From NCBI GenBank assembly GCA_947253765.1, contig CAMYAK010000009.1, positions 1-64,000 of the forward strand: a stretch of DNA of 64,000 nt, read 5' to 3'. Positions 8,319 to 17,894 of this stretch are shown piece after piece. Made by a program: the position numbers and the translations under genes. Below the pieces are notes generated by a model. That model searched no databases. It saw only the letters and a program-made list of their open reading frames with translations, and was not told where the DNA came from. The DNA comes from an uncultured Tissierellia bacterium. Its GTDB lineage: Bacteria > Bacillota > Clostridia > Tissierellales > Peptoniphilaceae. Every line of letters begins with the position of its first letter. Positions within the stretch are counted from its first letter, which is position 1.

Positions 8319-8762
8319 ATGAAAACATATTTAGCTTATGGAAGCAATCTCAACAGGGAATGGATGGAAGAGCTGAGGGGAAAGAAAGAAGAACCCGTAA
8401 AACATGAACTCAAAGGCTATAAACTTTTATTCAGGGCCAAGGGCTACCTGACTATAGAAAAGGTAAAAGGGACAGAGGCAGATAAGTACTCCATACCGGT
8501 CCTCCTCTGGCAGGTGGACGATAAAGACGAGCTGGCCTTGGACGATTATGAGGCCTACCCGGACCTTTATTGCAAGAAGACGCTGACATTATCAGTTGAG
8601 GGCCGTGAGAAAGAGGTTTTTTACTATCTTATGAACCCCCCATATTCAGATGAAAAAGTGAAGCCAACTAAAAAATACCTGGACATGGTCAGAAATGGAT
8701 ATAGGGAATGTGCCTTTAACGAAGGGCCCCTGGACCTTGCTCTGAAGGAAGTGGAGGAGTAA
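8319..8762 (+). CDS. Gamma-glutamylcyclotransferase-like (AIG2/GGCT fold) protein
   Basis: A 147-residue protein. ATG 8319 is chosen because AGTAGGGAGA precedes it; an upstream in-frame TTG has no ribosome binding site. The N-terminus 'YLAYGSNLN' is the substrate-binding loop of the GGCT fold, and the later 'LDDYEAYPDLY' carries the conserved acidic residue and Tyr of the family. Members release 5-oxoproline from gamma-glutamyl compounds, though many bacterial ones are uncharacterised. It is divergent from the metallophosphoesterase operon and sits before brnQ without an obvious functional tie. Confidence 0.8.
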   Translation: MKTYLAYGSNLNREWMEELRGKKEEPVKHELKGYKLLFRAKGYLTIEKVKGTEADKYSIPVLLWQVDDKDELALDDYEAYPDLYCKKTLTLSVEGREKEVFYYLMNPPYSDEKVKPTKKYLDMVRNGYRECAFNEGPLDLALKEVEE

Positions 8763-8811
8763 GGAATTATTTTCAATAAACCTATTAAAAAAATCCTATG
8801 TTTAAAATTTT

Positions 8812-8828
8812 TTGTTATATAATAACAA
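8812..8828. promoter_or_regulatory. Perfect palindrome over the brnQ -10 region
   Basis: TTGTTAT-ATA-ATAACAA is a perfect inverted repeat with 7-base arms, and TATAAT (8818-8823) lies inside it, 26 bases before the brnQ start. A dimeric repressor bound here would block the promoter. The -35 region is weak. The regulator is unknown. Confidence 0.5.
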
Positions 8829-8848
8829 GAAAATATTAAGGGGATATT

Positions 8849-10186
8849 ATGAAAAAGCTAAACAGATCACAATCAATTTCAGTCGGCTTATTATTATTCG
8901 GAATGCTTTTCGGAGCGGGAAATATTATTTTTCCGGTAATGATGGGCCAGCTGAGTGGAAAAAACTTTTTACTTTCAGGAGTCGGTTTCCTAATAACAGG
9001 TGTGGGCCTGCCTATTTTGGCAGTGGCTTCTTTTGCACTTTCAAAGAAGTCCAGCCTGAGGACCTATACCCTGCCGGTAGGGGAAAAATTCTCATATTTC
9101 TTCGCCATAGTCCTCCTTCTGACCATTGGACCGCTTTTTGCCACTCCGAGGACAGCTACGGTTGCTTTCGAGGTTGGGATACAGCCCTTTGTAAAGGGTG
9201 ACAGCAGACTACCCTTGTTTGTATATTCGACGATTTTCTTCCTTCTGGTCCTCTTCTATTCATTTAGGCCCAGCAAGATCCTGGATGTAATCGGTAAATT
9301 CCTGGCACCCCTATTTTTAGCTCTTATATCAATACTGATAATTGCATCTATTTTTGAGCCTATGGGGAATCCGGCGGACTTTCAACCTTTGAAAAATTAT
9401 GAGTCAAAGGCTCTTTTCCAGGGCATCCTGGACGGATACAATACGATGGATATCTTGGCCTGTATAGCTTTCGGTGCCACAGTTCTGGGGGCCATAGACA
9501 GGCTGGGTGTAACAGGCTCGTCTGACAAGGCAAGAGAAGTTATGATTTCGTCAATAGTGACAGTTATAGCTATGTCAATAATTTATCTGGGTCTTACATA
9601 TCTTGGTTCTTCATCAAACGGGGCCATGGAAGTTCAGGCCAATGGTGGAGGCATCCTTTCAAAAGCTTCGGAGAAACTCCTGGGCAAGTTGGGTCAGATC
9701 CTTTTGGCCGCAACTGCTACTGTCGCATGCTTGAAGACAGCTATAGGACTTTCAGTATCAATATCCGCAACATTTGATGATATGTTCCCTAATAAGCTCA
9801 AGAGGAGGACTTGGACCTTCTTATTTGTAGGAATATCCTTCTTATTCGCCAATTTCGGCTTGAACACCATCATCGGATTGTCGGTGCCCTTCCTGATGTT
9901 CCTATATCCAATTGCCATAACAATGATCATTTTGTGGTTGACCAACTACGTCTTGCCTCTTGAAGACATGGCTTTCCGCCTAACTGTTTATCTTTCAATG
10001 ATACCGGCCGTGTTCGACTTCATTAAATCTACGCCGGAATTCATTTCAAAAAGCGGATTTGCTATAAAAATGGTGGACTTTGCCAAAGCCTACATTCCTT
10101 TCTTTACCCTGGGCCTTGGCTGGGTTGTCCCGGTAGCATTAGGCCTGGCCCTAAGCTTTGCCATGTTCAGGAAGAAAGCCGCCTAG
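8849..10186 (+). CDS. brnQ: Branched-chain amino acid:cation symporter (LIVCS family)
   Basis: A 445-residue protein with about 12 membrane segments. The N-terminus 'LLLFGMLFGAGNIIFP' and the following 'GPLFATPRTATVAFEVG' are hallmarks of BrnQ carriers. It imports leucine, isoleucine and valine with Na+ or H+. A good ribosome binding site (AAGGGGA) precedes the ATG, and a terminator hairpin follows at 10226. It is monocistronic and probably controlled through the palindrome on its -10 region. An ABC-type branched-chain importer (livFGMHK) is encoded elsewhere in the window, so the cell has both low- and high-affinity routes. Confidence 0.93.
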   Translation: MKKLNRSQSISVGLLLFGMLFGAGNIIFPVMMGQLSGKNFLLSGVGFLITGVGLPILAVASFALSKKSSLRTYTLPVGEKFSYFFAIVLLLTIGPLFATPRTATVAFEVGIQPFVKGDSRLPLFVYSTIFFLLVLFYSFRPSKILDVIGKFLAPLFLALISILIIASIFEPMGNPADFQPLKNYESKALFQGILDGYNTMDILACIAFGATVLGAIDRLGVTGSSDKAREVMISSIVTVIAMSIIYLGLTYLGSSSNGAMEVQANGGGILSKASEKLLGKLGQILLAATATVACLKTAIGLSVSISATFDDMFPNKLKRRTWTFLFVGISFLFANFGLNTIIGLSVPFLMFLYPIAITMIILWLTNYVLPLEDMAFRLTVYLSMIPAVFDFIKSTPEFISKSGFAIKMVDFAKAYIPFFTLGLGWVVPVALGLALSFAMFRKKAA

Positions 10187-10225
10187 ATTGGTAAATTTAG
10201 ATAGCTAAACATAAATAAGATTAAT

Positions 10226-10270
10226 AAATAGAGGGAGCTTGCCTTAATTGTCAGGCCCCTCTATTTAATT
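10226..10270 (+). terminator. Rho-independent terminator after brnQ
   Basis: The arms AAATAGAGGG and CCCTCTATTT are perfectly complementary with about a 21-base loop, followed by a T-rich stretch (TAATTTGTT). Confidence 0.7.
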
Positions 10271-10357
10271 TGTTAAATATAGGCAGCCTTTTTGAATAAT
10301 CAATTCAGCTATAAAGATGACGCTTCCTTGAAAAATACTACATAGTAGCTCATTTCT

Positions 10358-10413
10358 GGTATATAATATGCTTATAAAAAGTAATCATTATCTATATAAA
10401 ACCAATAGTTTTT
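10358..10413 (+). repeat. Duplicated leader, copy 1 (before broken CWB2 gene)
   Basis: About 56 bases beginning TGGTATATAATATGCTTATA are nearly identical to 12601-12655 upstream of the D-threonate kinase gene. Both copies contain a TATAAT (10362-10367 here) and end 14-20 bases before an ATG. It probably carries the promoter and perhaps a shared operator. No convincing -35 box is seen in either copy. Confidence 0.75.
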
Positions 10414-10426
10414 GGGAGGAGGGAAT

Positions 10427-12474
10427 ATGAAGAAGAGAACAATTTTTAAGATTTCGGCCCTGTTTATGGGCCTTATCTTGTCCTTAAGCCCGGCTATTTC
10501 AAATCAGGTTTCAGCACAAGGCTCCGAAAGCCCTATGAAGTATCGGGTTTTGCAGATGGGACAACAAAAAAGGCTACCACCCTAAAAGAGGCCTTTGATT
10601 TGGTAAATGGGGGTGAGGCAGGTAATGACTATACTATTACCCTGCTTTCGGACTATGTTAAAGAGACTGAGCCGGCAATAATAAAAGCTAGAAAGGTCCT
10701 CCTTAAGTCTAAGGGTGGGTCACCGTTTACTATAAATAATTCCAAAACAAGGCACATTATCTCAAAAGGCGGGGAGTCAGACCTAGCACTCTCAAATATT
10801 ATTTTGGACGGTGGGACAAAGGCCGGGGAATGGAGTGAATAGAAAAATATCAGAGCAACCCTGAAGCCCCGAATGAACTTAAAATATCTAAAAGCCAAAT
10901 AAATAACTGTAAAGCAGATTCTGGCGGAGGAATAGAATTTGAACACTGCGGCCGGCTTAATGTTGAAGATTCTTCTTTTTCCGGCAATGAAGCAGAAAAT
11001 GGCAGCGGGGGTGCTATATTAATACATAAATTCAGGTGTCCTGGAAAAAGCAATATCCTTATAAAAAATTCCTCATTTACCGGAAACCGTTCAAACTCTG
11101 GTGGAGCCATAAGTATTAATTGCAATAAAGTCGAAATATCAGAATCCGAATTTACCAATAATTATGGTCAATATATTGGCGGGGCTTTAGATATTAACAA
11201 AGCGGACAATGCAACATTAAAGGCCTTAAAAATAACAAACAATATATCGGATTTCCAGGGTGGTGGTATTGCTCTTGGTGGCGGAAATATAAATATGGAC
11301 GATGTTGTAATAAATAATAACAGGGCCTACGATGGCGGCGGAATTATTATAATAGGAGATCCATACCTTGCCATGAAATCAGTATATATAAGGGAAAACC
11401 ATGCTGATGAGGCAGGTGGGGGAATTTATGGAAGGTGGCGCCCTATCAATGGATAAGGTATATATCTATGATAACACCGCCGGTGGAATGAGGAGCATAG
11501 AAGGTTATCAATATATGCAATCCGGGCAAGGTGGAGGTATATATAAGAGGAACAGGATTAGACCTGACAGAATGCTTTTTAGGCCTTAACAAGGCTATTG
11601 GAGAAGATACGGGAGATACAGGTTCTGCATCAGACATATCATTCCACGGGGAAGAAGACGGCAATAACCAGGAATTTGAGCTCAAATTACCTTCAATAAG
11701 CACTCTAAATCGCATGAAACCCGAAGGTAAAAATATAAGATTTATAAGTTGGGATATGGATGGAGAATATGAGCGCCGGAATCCGGAAATATCGCCAACT
11801 AGGATAGGCTTAGTTTACAGAGGGAAAGAGATTAACTTTGTAGCTGCCTATGAGGAAATAAAAAATGTGCCGGAGCCTGACAAGCCCACCTATGTTGAAG
11901 TTATAGGCGGGGATGACAGGATTGACACCACCAATAAGCTTTCAGGAAAATTCTATTCCTACGCCGATAAGGCTGTTATTGCCAGGAAGGACAACTTTCC
12001 CGATGCTCTTACAGCAAGTGTCCTGGCCAAGGCCCTGAATGCCCCAATCCTCCTTACCGATACGAGTAAATTGGATAAGAGAAGTGGAGAGGAGCTCAAG
12101 AGGCTGGGAGTTAAGGAAGCCGTCATAGTAGGCAAAGAGATGGCAATATCAGAGACTACAGAGCAGGAGATTAAAAAATTAACCGGAAAGACCATGCGCA
12201 TTGGCGGCCTTGACAGGTATGAAACATCTGCCAAGGTAGCAGATAACTTCTTTACAAATGCTGATAAGGCCTTCCTGGCTTCAGGCCAAGTCTTTGCGGA
12301 TGCCTTGGTGGCAGGGCCGGTAGCTGCCGGAGAAAACAGTCCTCTCCTTTTAACCAAAAAGGACAAGCTGCCCCAGCCAATAAAGGAAAATATAAAAAGG
12401 GCCCGCTATTCCAAATCTTTGTTATAGGTCTGGAGAATGCGGTTTCCAAGGCAGTCATGGAAGAAATCAAATAG
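10427..12474 (+). pseudogene. Secreted beta-helix surface protein with C-terminal CWB2 domains, multiply frameshifted
   Basis: ATG 10427 (GGGAGGAGGGAAT before it) starts a signal peptide ('LFMGLILSLSPAISNQVSA'). The homologous reading then jumps frame near 10530, 10845, 11430, 11540 and 12405. Joined, it gives a signal peptide, a right-handed beta-helix-like region with recurrent Gly-rich turns ('SGGGIEF', 'GSGGAI', 'SGGAIS', 'IGGALD', 'GGGIAL', 'DGGGI'), and two CWB2 repeats: 'VEVIGGDDRIDTTNK' near 11896 and 'MRIGGLDRYETSAKVAD' near 12195. CWB2 domains bind the secondary wall polymer. The last frame ends at TAG 12472-12474. As all neighbours are intact, this looks like real decay, not poor sequence, although an assembly error cannot be excluded. 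Confidence 0.82.
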
Positions 12475-12600
12475 TCCATCCACCAACACCATTTATCTTA
12501 GAACCCTTTTATTCCGGTATTAGTTAGGGTCTTTTTATTTGATCAATCTAAGCTGAATAATATGATCTTTGTTTAAAAACCATATATTACTGCATTTTAT

Positions 12601-12655
12601 TGGTATATAATATGCTTATAAAAAGTTATCATTATTCATATAAAACCAACTATTT
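12601..12655 (+). repeat. Duplicated leader, copy 2 (before D-threonate kinase gene)
   Basis: Matches 10358-10413 with a few substitutions: TGGTATATAATATGCTTATA is identical, followed by AAAAGT.ATCATTAT and ATATAAAACCAA. TATAAT lies at 12606-12611. It sits directly upstream of the dtnK-like gene, so it is probably this operon's promoter. Confidence 0.75.
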
Positions 12656-12668
12656 TGAAGGGGGTAAT

Positions 12669-13949
12669 ATGAAAAGAGTCTTGATTATTGCCGATGATTT
12701 AACAGGGGCTAATGCTAACTGTGCACTTATGAAGAAGATAGGGCTTAGGGCGGCAAGCTTTTTAGGCACTTCTGCAAAAGATTTACCAAGAGCTATTGAC
12801 GTAATAGCCACAACCACCGACTCCAGGGCAATGACTGAAAAACAAGCCTATAAAGAGGTATGTGATAAGCTGAGACTGTTCAATCCCAAGGATATTATGT
12901 TGTTTTCCAAAAGGATAGATTCGACTTTGAGGGGGAACTTGGGGAGCGAATTGGAGGCTTATCAAAGCTATCTGAGAAAACGTTTAGCCATTTGCGTGCC
13001 TGCCTATCCTGATTCAGGAAGGATAGTTATTGACGACACAATGTATGTTAAGGGCACTCTACTTTTGAACACAGATGCAGGAAAAGATCCTAAGAGGCCT
13101 GTTGTGAGCAATTCTGTTGTTGATAATTTCAAGAAAGATTATAAAGGCAGGATTAGATCCATAAATATTGAAGAGTTAGAAAAAGGTAAAGAGTATATTG
13201 TTGAAAAAATTAAAGAATATAATGAGGATTCAGATTTATTAATTTTCGACTCTATTACAAATGAGCATATATGCTTGATTGCTCAAGCTGTGCTGGAATC
13301 GAGAGTCGATTTTATCAGCGTAGATCCGGGTCCTTTCACAAAGGAGCTGACAGCACTACTTTATAAAAAATCAAAAATATCGACAAAAGCCTTGGCTGTA
13401 ATAGGATCTGTTACCAAGATTACTATAGACCAAATGCATAAACTAAAGGATCACTATAATTTTTATCAGGTGGATGTGGATGCGAAGAAATTAATGAGCA
13501 TGGACACTATACATGCTGAAATTGATAAGTGCTTGCTTGAGAGCAAGAAGCATATTGATAATGTTGACTTGTTAATTCTAACAACAACGCCGGATAATTT
13601 AAATGAAAGGCTTGATCTGGTTAAGATTTCTAAAGAATTGGACATTAGTATAGACGACTTGTCCCTGATTATTTCAAGAGGCTTGGCCAATATAGCTAAA
13701 ACAATATTAGAAGAAAATACTTCCTTATCGGGCGTTTTTTCTTCAGGTGGTGATATCACGGTAGCCTTGGCTGAAGAGCTCCTGAGTCTAGGCATAGAAA
13801 TAAAGGAAGAAGTCATGCCTTTGGTTGCATACGGAAGGTTGATAGGAGGATTGAAGGATGGACTTAAAATAGTAAGTAAAGGAGGAATGGTTGGTGATGA
13901 AAACACCATGGTGGAATGTGTTGAAAAAATTTTAAAGTTGGAGGATTAA
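12669..13949 (+). CDS. dtnK: D-threonate/four-carbon acid sugar kinase (DUF1537, DtnK/OtnK type)
   Basis: A 426-residue protein; ATG 12669 is chosen because GAAGGGGG lies 5 bases before it. The N-terminal domain starts with 'IADDLTGANANCA', the signature of the four-carbon acid sugar kinase family. The C-terminal nucleotide-binding domain has 'FSSGGDITVALAEELL' and 'SKGGMVGDENTM'. It phosphorylates a C4 acid sugar (D-threonate, D-erythronate or a relative) at O4. The next genes encode a PdxA-like dehydrogenase and a GntP permease, the known D-threonate pathway partners, so the product is probably D-threonate 4-phosphate. The spacing to the next gene is a single base. Confidence 0.87.
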   Translation: MKRVLIIADDLTGANANCALMKKIGLRAASFLGTSAKDLPRAIDVIATTTDSRAMTEKQAYKEVCDKLRLFNPKDIMLFSKRIDSTLRGNLGSELEAYQSYLRKRLAICVPAYPDSGRIVIDDTMYVKGTLLLNTDAGKDPKRPVVSNSVVDNFKKDYKGRIRSINIEELEKGKEYIVEKIKEYNEDSDLLIFDSITNEHICLIAQAVLESRVDFISVDPGPFTKELTALLYKKSKISTKALAVIGSVTKITIDQMHKLKDHYNFYQVDVDAKKLMSMDTIHAEIDKCLLESKKHIDNVDLLILTTTPDNLNERLDLVKISKELDISIDDLSLIISRGLANIAKTILEENTSLSGVFSSGGDITVALAEELLSLGIEIKEEVMPLVAYGRLIGGLKDGLKIVSKGGMVGDENTMVECVEKILKLED

Positions 13950-13950
13950 C

Positions 13951-14946
13951 ATGGAAAAACCGAGGATTTCAGTAACTTTAGGAGACCCAGCAGGAATTGG
14001 GCCTGAAATTGTTGTTAAATCATTTGAAAAAAAAGAGCTCTATGACTTAGCGGATATGGTGCTGGTTGGAGATCGCTTTGTCTTGGAAAAAGCTCTGAAG
14101 GTAACAAAATCAAATCTTAAAATTAACCAGATAGACCATGTATGTGAGGGCAAGTTCGAATATGGAACAATTGATTTTGTCAACCTGAATATCATTACAG
14201 AAGACTATGACTTTGGTAAAATCAATGCAAAATGCGGCGAAGCTTCTTTTAAATACATAATGAAAGCAGGTCAAATGGCTATGGATGGTGAAGTTGAGTC
14301 TGTGGCCACATCACCTATTAACAAGGAATCATTGAGAGCGGCAGATGTTCCTTATATAGGACATACAGAAATGTTTGAGGAGATATCAAAGGTAAAAGAT
14401 CCTCTGACCATGTTTGAGGTAGATGACCTAAGAGTATTCTTTTTATCAAGACACGTATCTTTGAAAAAAGCTATAGAAATGGTCACATATGATAGGGTTC
14501 TTGATTATATAAAGAGATCAGCGGATGCTTTAAAAATCCTGGGTGTTGAAGGCCCAATTGCCGTAGCCGGACTTAATCCACATTCTGGTGAACACGGGCT
14601 TTTCGGCTGGGAAGAAGTTAATGAAATTGAGCCGGCCATTAAAGAGGCTCAAAAGCAGGGTTATGATGTTATAGGTCCAATAGGTGCCGATTCAATATTT
14701 GCTTTGGGCTTAGATGGTGGGTACGGTGCAGTCCTATCTTTGTATCACGATCAGGGACATATAGCCACAAAAACTTATAACTTTATGAAAACCATATCTT
14801 TAACTAATTCCATGCCATTTTTAAGGACATCTGTAGATCACGGCACTGCTTATAATATAGCAGGTCAGAATATTGCCTCGGAAGTGAGCATGGTGGAGGC
14901 TATAAGATTAGCAGCTAAATATGGAAACAGATTTAGGAAAAAATAG
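13951..14946 (+). CDS. pdxA2: D-threonate/D-erythronate 4-phosphate dehydrogenase (PdxA2 type)
   Basis: A 331-residue member of the PdxA family: 'TLGDPAGIGPEIVVK' at the N-terminus, metal-binding His residues in 'YIGHTEMFEE', 'LYHDQGHIATK' and 'DHGTAYNIAG'. Classical PdxA oxidises 4-phosphohydroxy-threonine for vitamin B6. Copies linked to DUF1537 kinases instead oxidise and decarboxylate the C4 acid sugar 4-phosphate to dihydroxyacetone phosphate. The linkage here supports the latter role. It starts 1 base after dtnK with GGAGGATTAAC as its ribosome binding site. Confidence 0.87.
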   Translation: MEKPRISVTLGDPAGIGPEIVVKSFEKKELYDLADMVLVGDRFVLEKALKVTKSNLKINQIDHVCEGKFEYGTIDFVNLNIITEDYDFGKINAKCGEASFKYIMKAGQMAMDGEVESVATSPINKESLRAADVPYIGHTEMFEEISKVKDPLTMFEVDDLRVFFLSRHVSLKKAIEMVTYDRVLDYIKRSADALKILGVEGPIAVAGLNPHSGEHGLFGWEEVNEIEPAIKEAQKQGYDVIGPIGADSIFALGLDGGYGAVLSLYHDQGHIATKTYNFMKTISLTNSMPFLRTSVDHGTAYNIAGQNIASEVSMVEAIRLAAKYGNRFRKK

Positions 14947-14955
14947 GAGGCTTGT

Positions 14956-16350
14956 ATGGGAGATATAGTTATTAGCAGCGATAGAATGATTATTGCCCTA
15001 ATAATCGGATTGTTATTTTTAATTGGGATGATTGTAAAAACCAAAATCCACACTTTCTTAGCCCTTATTATTGCGGCCATTTTTATAGGGGTTGCGGGTG
15101 GTATGCCTTACAATGATGTATTGAAGAGCGTAACGGAAGGCTTTGGAGGTACCTTAGGAAGCATCGGTATTATCATAGGCTTTGGAGTAATGATGGGTCA
15201 AATATTTGAGGAGTCAAATGCGGCTAAGCGAATGGCCTATACTTTCTTAAAAGTTTTAGGAAAAGGCAAGGAAGAGATAGCCATGTCTATTACCGGATTT
15301 TTGGTATCTATCCCCATTTTTTGCGATTCAGGATTTGTAATTTTAGCTCCTATAGCTAAGGCGCTTTCAAAGAGCACGGGCAAGTCTATAGTAGCATTGG
15401 GTTTATCTCTTGCTTCAGGCTTAGTTATTACTCACTCGGTAGTTCCTCCAACACCGGGTCCGGTCGGAGCAGCAGGAATTTTTGGAGCAAATGTGGGTTT
15501 AGTAATTCTTTGGGGAATTGTAATAGCTATACCTATGGTAATAGCAACACTTGCCTATGCAAAATATTTAGGTAAGAAAATATATCAGCTACCCGGAGAA
15601 GATGGAGAATGGACAAGACCGGAAAAAATCCAAGAGTATTCTGATTCAAGAATCAACAGTTTCGAAGAGAATGAAATGCCTTCTGCATTCATTTCATTTG
15701 CACCTATAGTATTGCCTATTATTTTAATATTAATCAACACTATTATTTCAGCCACACTAAAAACTTCAGGCAATGATGCAAATCCTATTCAAGAATTTTT
15801 GATATTCTTAGGGAGTCCGATAGTCGCTGTAGGAATTGGAGTTTTATTGGCAACATTTACTTTGACCGGCAAGATGGACAGAAAAGAAACTATGAGAGTG
15901 TTCGAGAAGGGGATTCAATCAGCAGGTATTATAATACTTGTAACAGGTGGTGGCGGAGCTTTAGGAAGAGTTTTGACCAATTCCGGGGTTGGAAAACAAA
16001 TCGCTGAAGGAATAGCTAAAACAAGTATTCCGGCAATCATCCTCCCGTTCATCATTGCAACCATTATAAGATTTATTCAAGGCTCAGGTACAGTGGCTAT
16101 GCTGACCGCGGCTTCAATATCAGCACCTATAACAGCTTCTCTGGGAGTCGATCCTGTATTTGCAACTTTATCAGCCTGTATTGGCTCACTATTCTTCTCA
16201 TACTTCAATGATTCATTTTTCTGGGTAGTCAATAGGACAATGGGAATAGATGAGGCCAAAGAACAGATAAGAGGTTACTCGATAATTTCCACTATAGCTT
16301 GGGCAACCGGATTTATCACGCTGATGATAATCAATCCGATATTTGGATAA
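14956..16350 (+). CDS. GntP-family permease, probable D-threonate/acid-sugar importer
   Basis: A 464-residue transporter with about 12-14 membrane segments, including 'VVPPTPGPVGAAGIFGANVG', the conserved loop of gluconate:H+ symporters (GntP family). It is the third gene of the operon, 9 bases after pdxA2 with a perfect AGGAGG. It would bring in the acid sugar as the free acid, so that DtnK can phosphorylate it and PdxA2 convert it to dihydroxyacetone phosphate. No regulator gene is seen in the operon. Confidence 0.87.
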   Translation: MGDIVISSDRMIIALIIGLLFLIGMIVKTKIHTFLALIIAAIFIGVAGGMPYNDVLKSVTEGFGGTLGSIGIIIGFGVMMGQIFEESNAAKRMAYTFLKVLGKGKEEIAMSITGFLVSIPIFCDSGFVILAPIAKALSKSTGKSIVALGLSLASGLVITHSVVPPTPGPVGAAGIFGANVGLVILWGIVIAIPMVIATLAYAKYLGKKIYQLPGEDGEWTRPEKIQEYSDSRINSFEENEMPSAFISFAPIVLPIILILINTIISATLKTSGNDANPIQEFLIFLGSPIVAVGIGVLLATFTLTGKMDRKETMRVFEKGIQSAGIIILVTGGGGALGRVLTNSGVGKQIAEGIAKTSIPAIILPFIIATIIRFIQGSGTVAMLTAASISAPITASLGVDPVFATLSACIGSLFFSYFNDSFFWVVNRTMGIDEAKEQIRGYSIISTIAWATGFITLMIINPIFG

Positions 16351-16416
16351 TATTCCTTGTAAAAATTTACAGTTATTGGTTGAATAAAATATATTTTAAT
16401 TTAAAGCAGTAAAGCT

Positions 16417-16460
16417 AATAGCAGCTTAGCCACATAAAACAGGGGTTAAGCTGCTATTTT
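16417..16460 (+). terminator. Terminator of the D-threonate operon
   Basis: AATAGCAGCTTA (16417-16428) and TAAGCTGCTATT (16447-16458) form a perfect 12-base stem with an 18-base loop, followed by TTATG and a T-run further on. Confidence 0.8.
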
Positions 16461-16520
16461 ATGTATAGACCCTTTTTTATGTATAATTAATTAAAACAGT
16501 TGATTTGGAGGGAGCCTGAT

Positions 16521-17894
16521 ATGAAAAACAAGTGGAAGCAAAGAGTAGGATACGGAATAGGAACTCTGGGCCGTGATATGGTGGCCACAATGGTCACTAT
16601 GTATATGTTTTATTACATGACAGATGTCCTTAGGATACCCAAGGAAATATTAGGATACGTAACTTCAATAATTATTTTTATGAGGTTTTTTGACGGCTTC
16701 AATGACCCAATTATGGGATCAATCATTGACAATACAAAAACCAAGTGGGGCAAGTTCAAGCCCTGGATTTTTATTGGAATGATTTTATGGGGCATCTTCC
16801 ATGTTTTGATGTTTTTTGACACCGGACTCCAGGGCTCGGCATTTCTAGCCTACTTTTTTGTAACTTACCTCTTGTGGGAAATCTCCTACACCATGAACGA
16901 CATAGCCTATTGGTCCATGATTCCTTCCCTGAGTAGGGACCAGAAGGAAAAAGAAAAAATCGGGTCAACGGCCAGGATTTTTGCAAGCATTGGCATGTTC
17001 GCCTTTGTTGTCGGCCTTATACCAATATCCAATTATCTGGCCGGTATTTTTCAAAGCAAGACCAAGGCCTGGCTCATCATAGCCCTGGCATCTTCCCTTA
17101 TTATGATATTCTTCCAGACCTTCACCCTGATTTTCGTTAAGGAGGAAGAGGTCGGATTTAAGAAAAAAGAAAAAACCGGTCTCAAGGAGATCCTGAAAAT
17201 TATTATAAAAAATGACCAGCTCCTGGTAATTATATGCTCCATGTTACTCTTTATGGCCGCCTATACAGCCACAACAGGTCTGGGAATTTACTACTTTAAG
17301 TATGTTTTCGGGGATGAGAACAAGTATTCGGTATTTGCTCTGATATTAGGAGTATCTCAAATTGCAGGTTTGGCAATTTTTCCAATCCTGGGTGAGAGGC
17401 TTAAGAGGACCAGCCTGTATTTGCTGGGCCTGGCCATGGTCGTCATCGGTTACGTGATTTTTTATATGGCCCATTACAATATGATGATCATAGGAATCGG
17501 GGGGACCCTGATCTTCGTTGGAGAGGCCTTTATCCAGATGCTTATGCTTATGTATATTTCGGATTCTGTTGAATACGGTCAGTGGAAATTCAGGAAGAGG
17601 AATGACAGCGTAACTTCGTCAGTCCAACCCTTGATCTACAAGAGTGCCAACGCCTTTGCGGGTTACCTGACCAGTCTTGCCCTCATGACTTCAGGAATTA
17701 GTGGCCTTCCCGAAGGAACCATATTGTCAGCCCAAGCCGTAACAAAATTTAAAGTCTACATGTTTATTATCCCTGTCGCCATGATAGTTTTAGGCGGGAT
17801 AATATTGCTGAAAAAATACAAGATTGATGAGGCCTTCTATGCGCAGATTCTCAAGGAAAATGAGGCAAGAGAAGAGGAGGAGTCGGACTTATGA
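16521..17894 (+). CDS. GPH-family glycoside:cation symporter (MelB-like)
   Basis: A 457-residue membrane protein; ATG 16521 follows GGAGGGAGCC, so the upstream in-frame TTG at 16500 is not used. Features of the glycoside-pentoside-hexuronide family are 'VGYGIGTLGRDM' at the N-terminus, the early 'FDGFNDPIMGSIIDNTKTKW' loop with cation-site Asp residues, and 'SVEYGQWKFRKR' late in the protein. It would import a glycoside with Na+ or H+ in unphosphorylated form. It overlaps by 4 bases with a GH13 glucosidase gene, so the substrate is probably an alpha-glucoside such as isomaltose, trehalose or sucrose. Confidence 0.88.
   Translation: MKNKWKQRVGYGIGTLGRDMVATMVTMYMFYYMTDVLRIPKEILGYVTSIIIFMRFFDGFNDPIMGSIIDNTKTKWGKFKPWIFIGMILWGIFHVLMFFDTGLQGSAFLAYFFVTYLLWEISYTMNDIAYWSMIPSLSRDQKEKEKIGSTARIFASIGMFAFVVGLIPISNYLAGIFQSKTKAWLIIALASSLIMIFFQTFTLIFVKEEEVGFKKKEKTGLKEILKIIIKNDQLLVIICSMLLFMAAYTATTGLGIYYFKYVFGDENKYSVFALILGVSQIAGLAIFPILGERLKRTSLYLLGLAMVVIGYVIFYMAHYNMMIIGIGGTLIFVGEAFIQMLMLMYISDSVEYGQWKFRKRNDSVTSSVQPLIYKSANAFAGYLTSLALMTSGISGLPEGTILSAQAVTKFKVYMFIIPVAMIVLGGIILLKKYKIDEAFYAQILKENEAREEEESDL

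Noticed and set aside
8763..8848. T-box or other riboswitch before brnQ
   Set aside because: The leader is only about 86 bases, with no T-box sequence or terminator/antiterminator pair.
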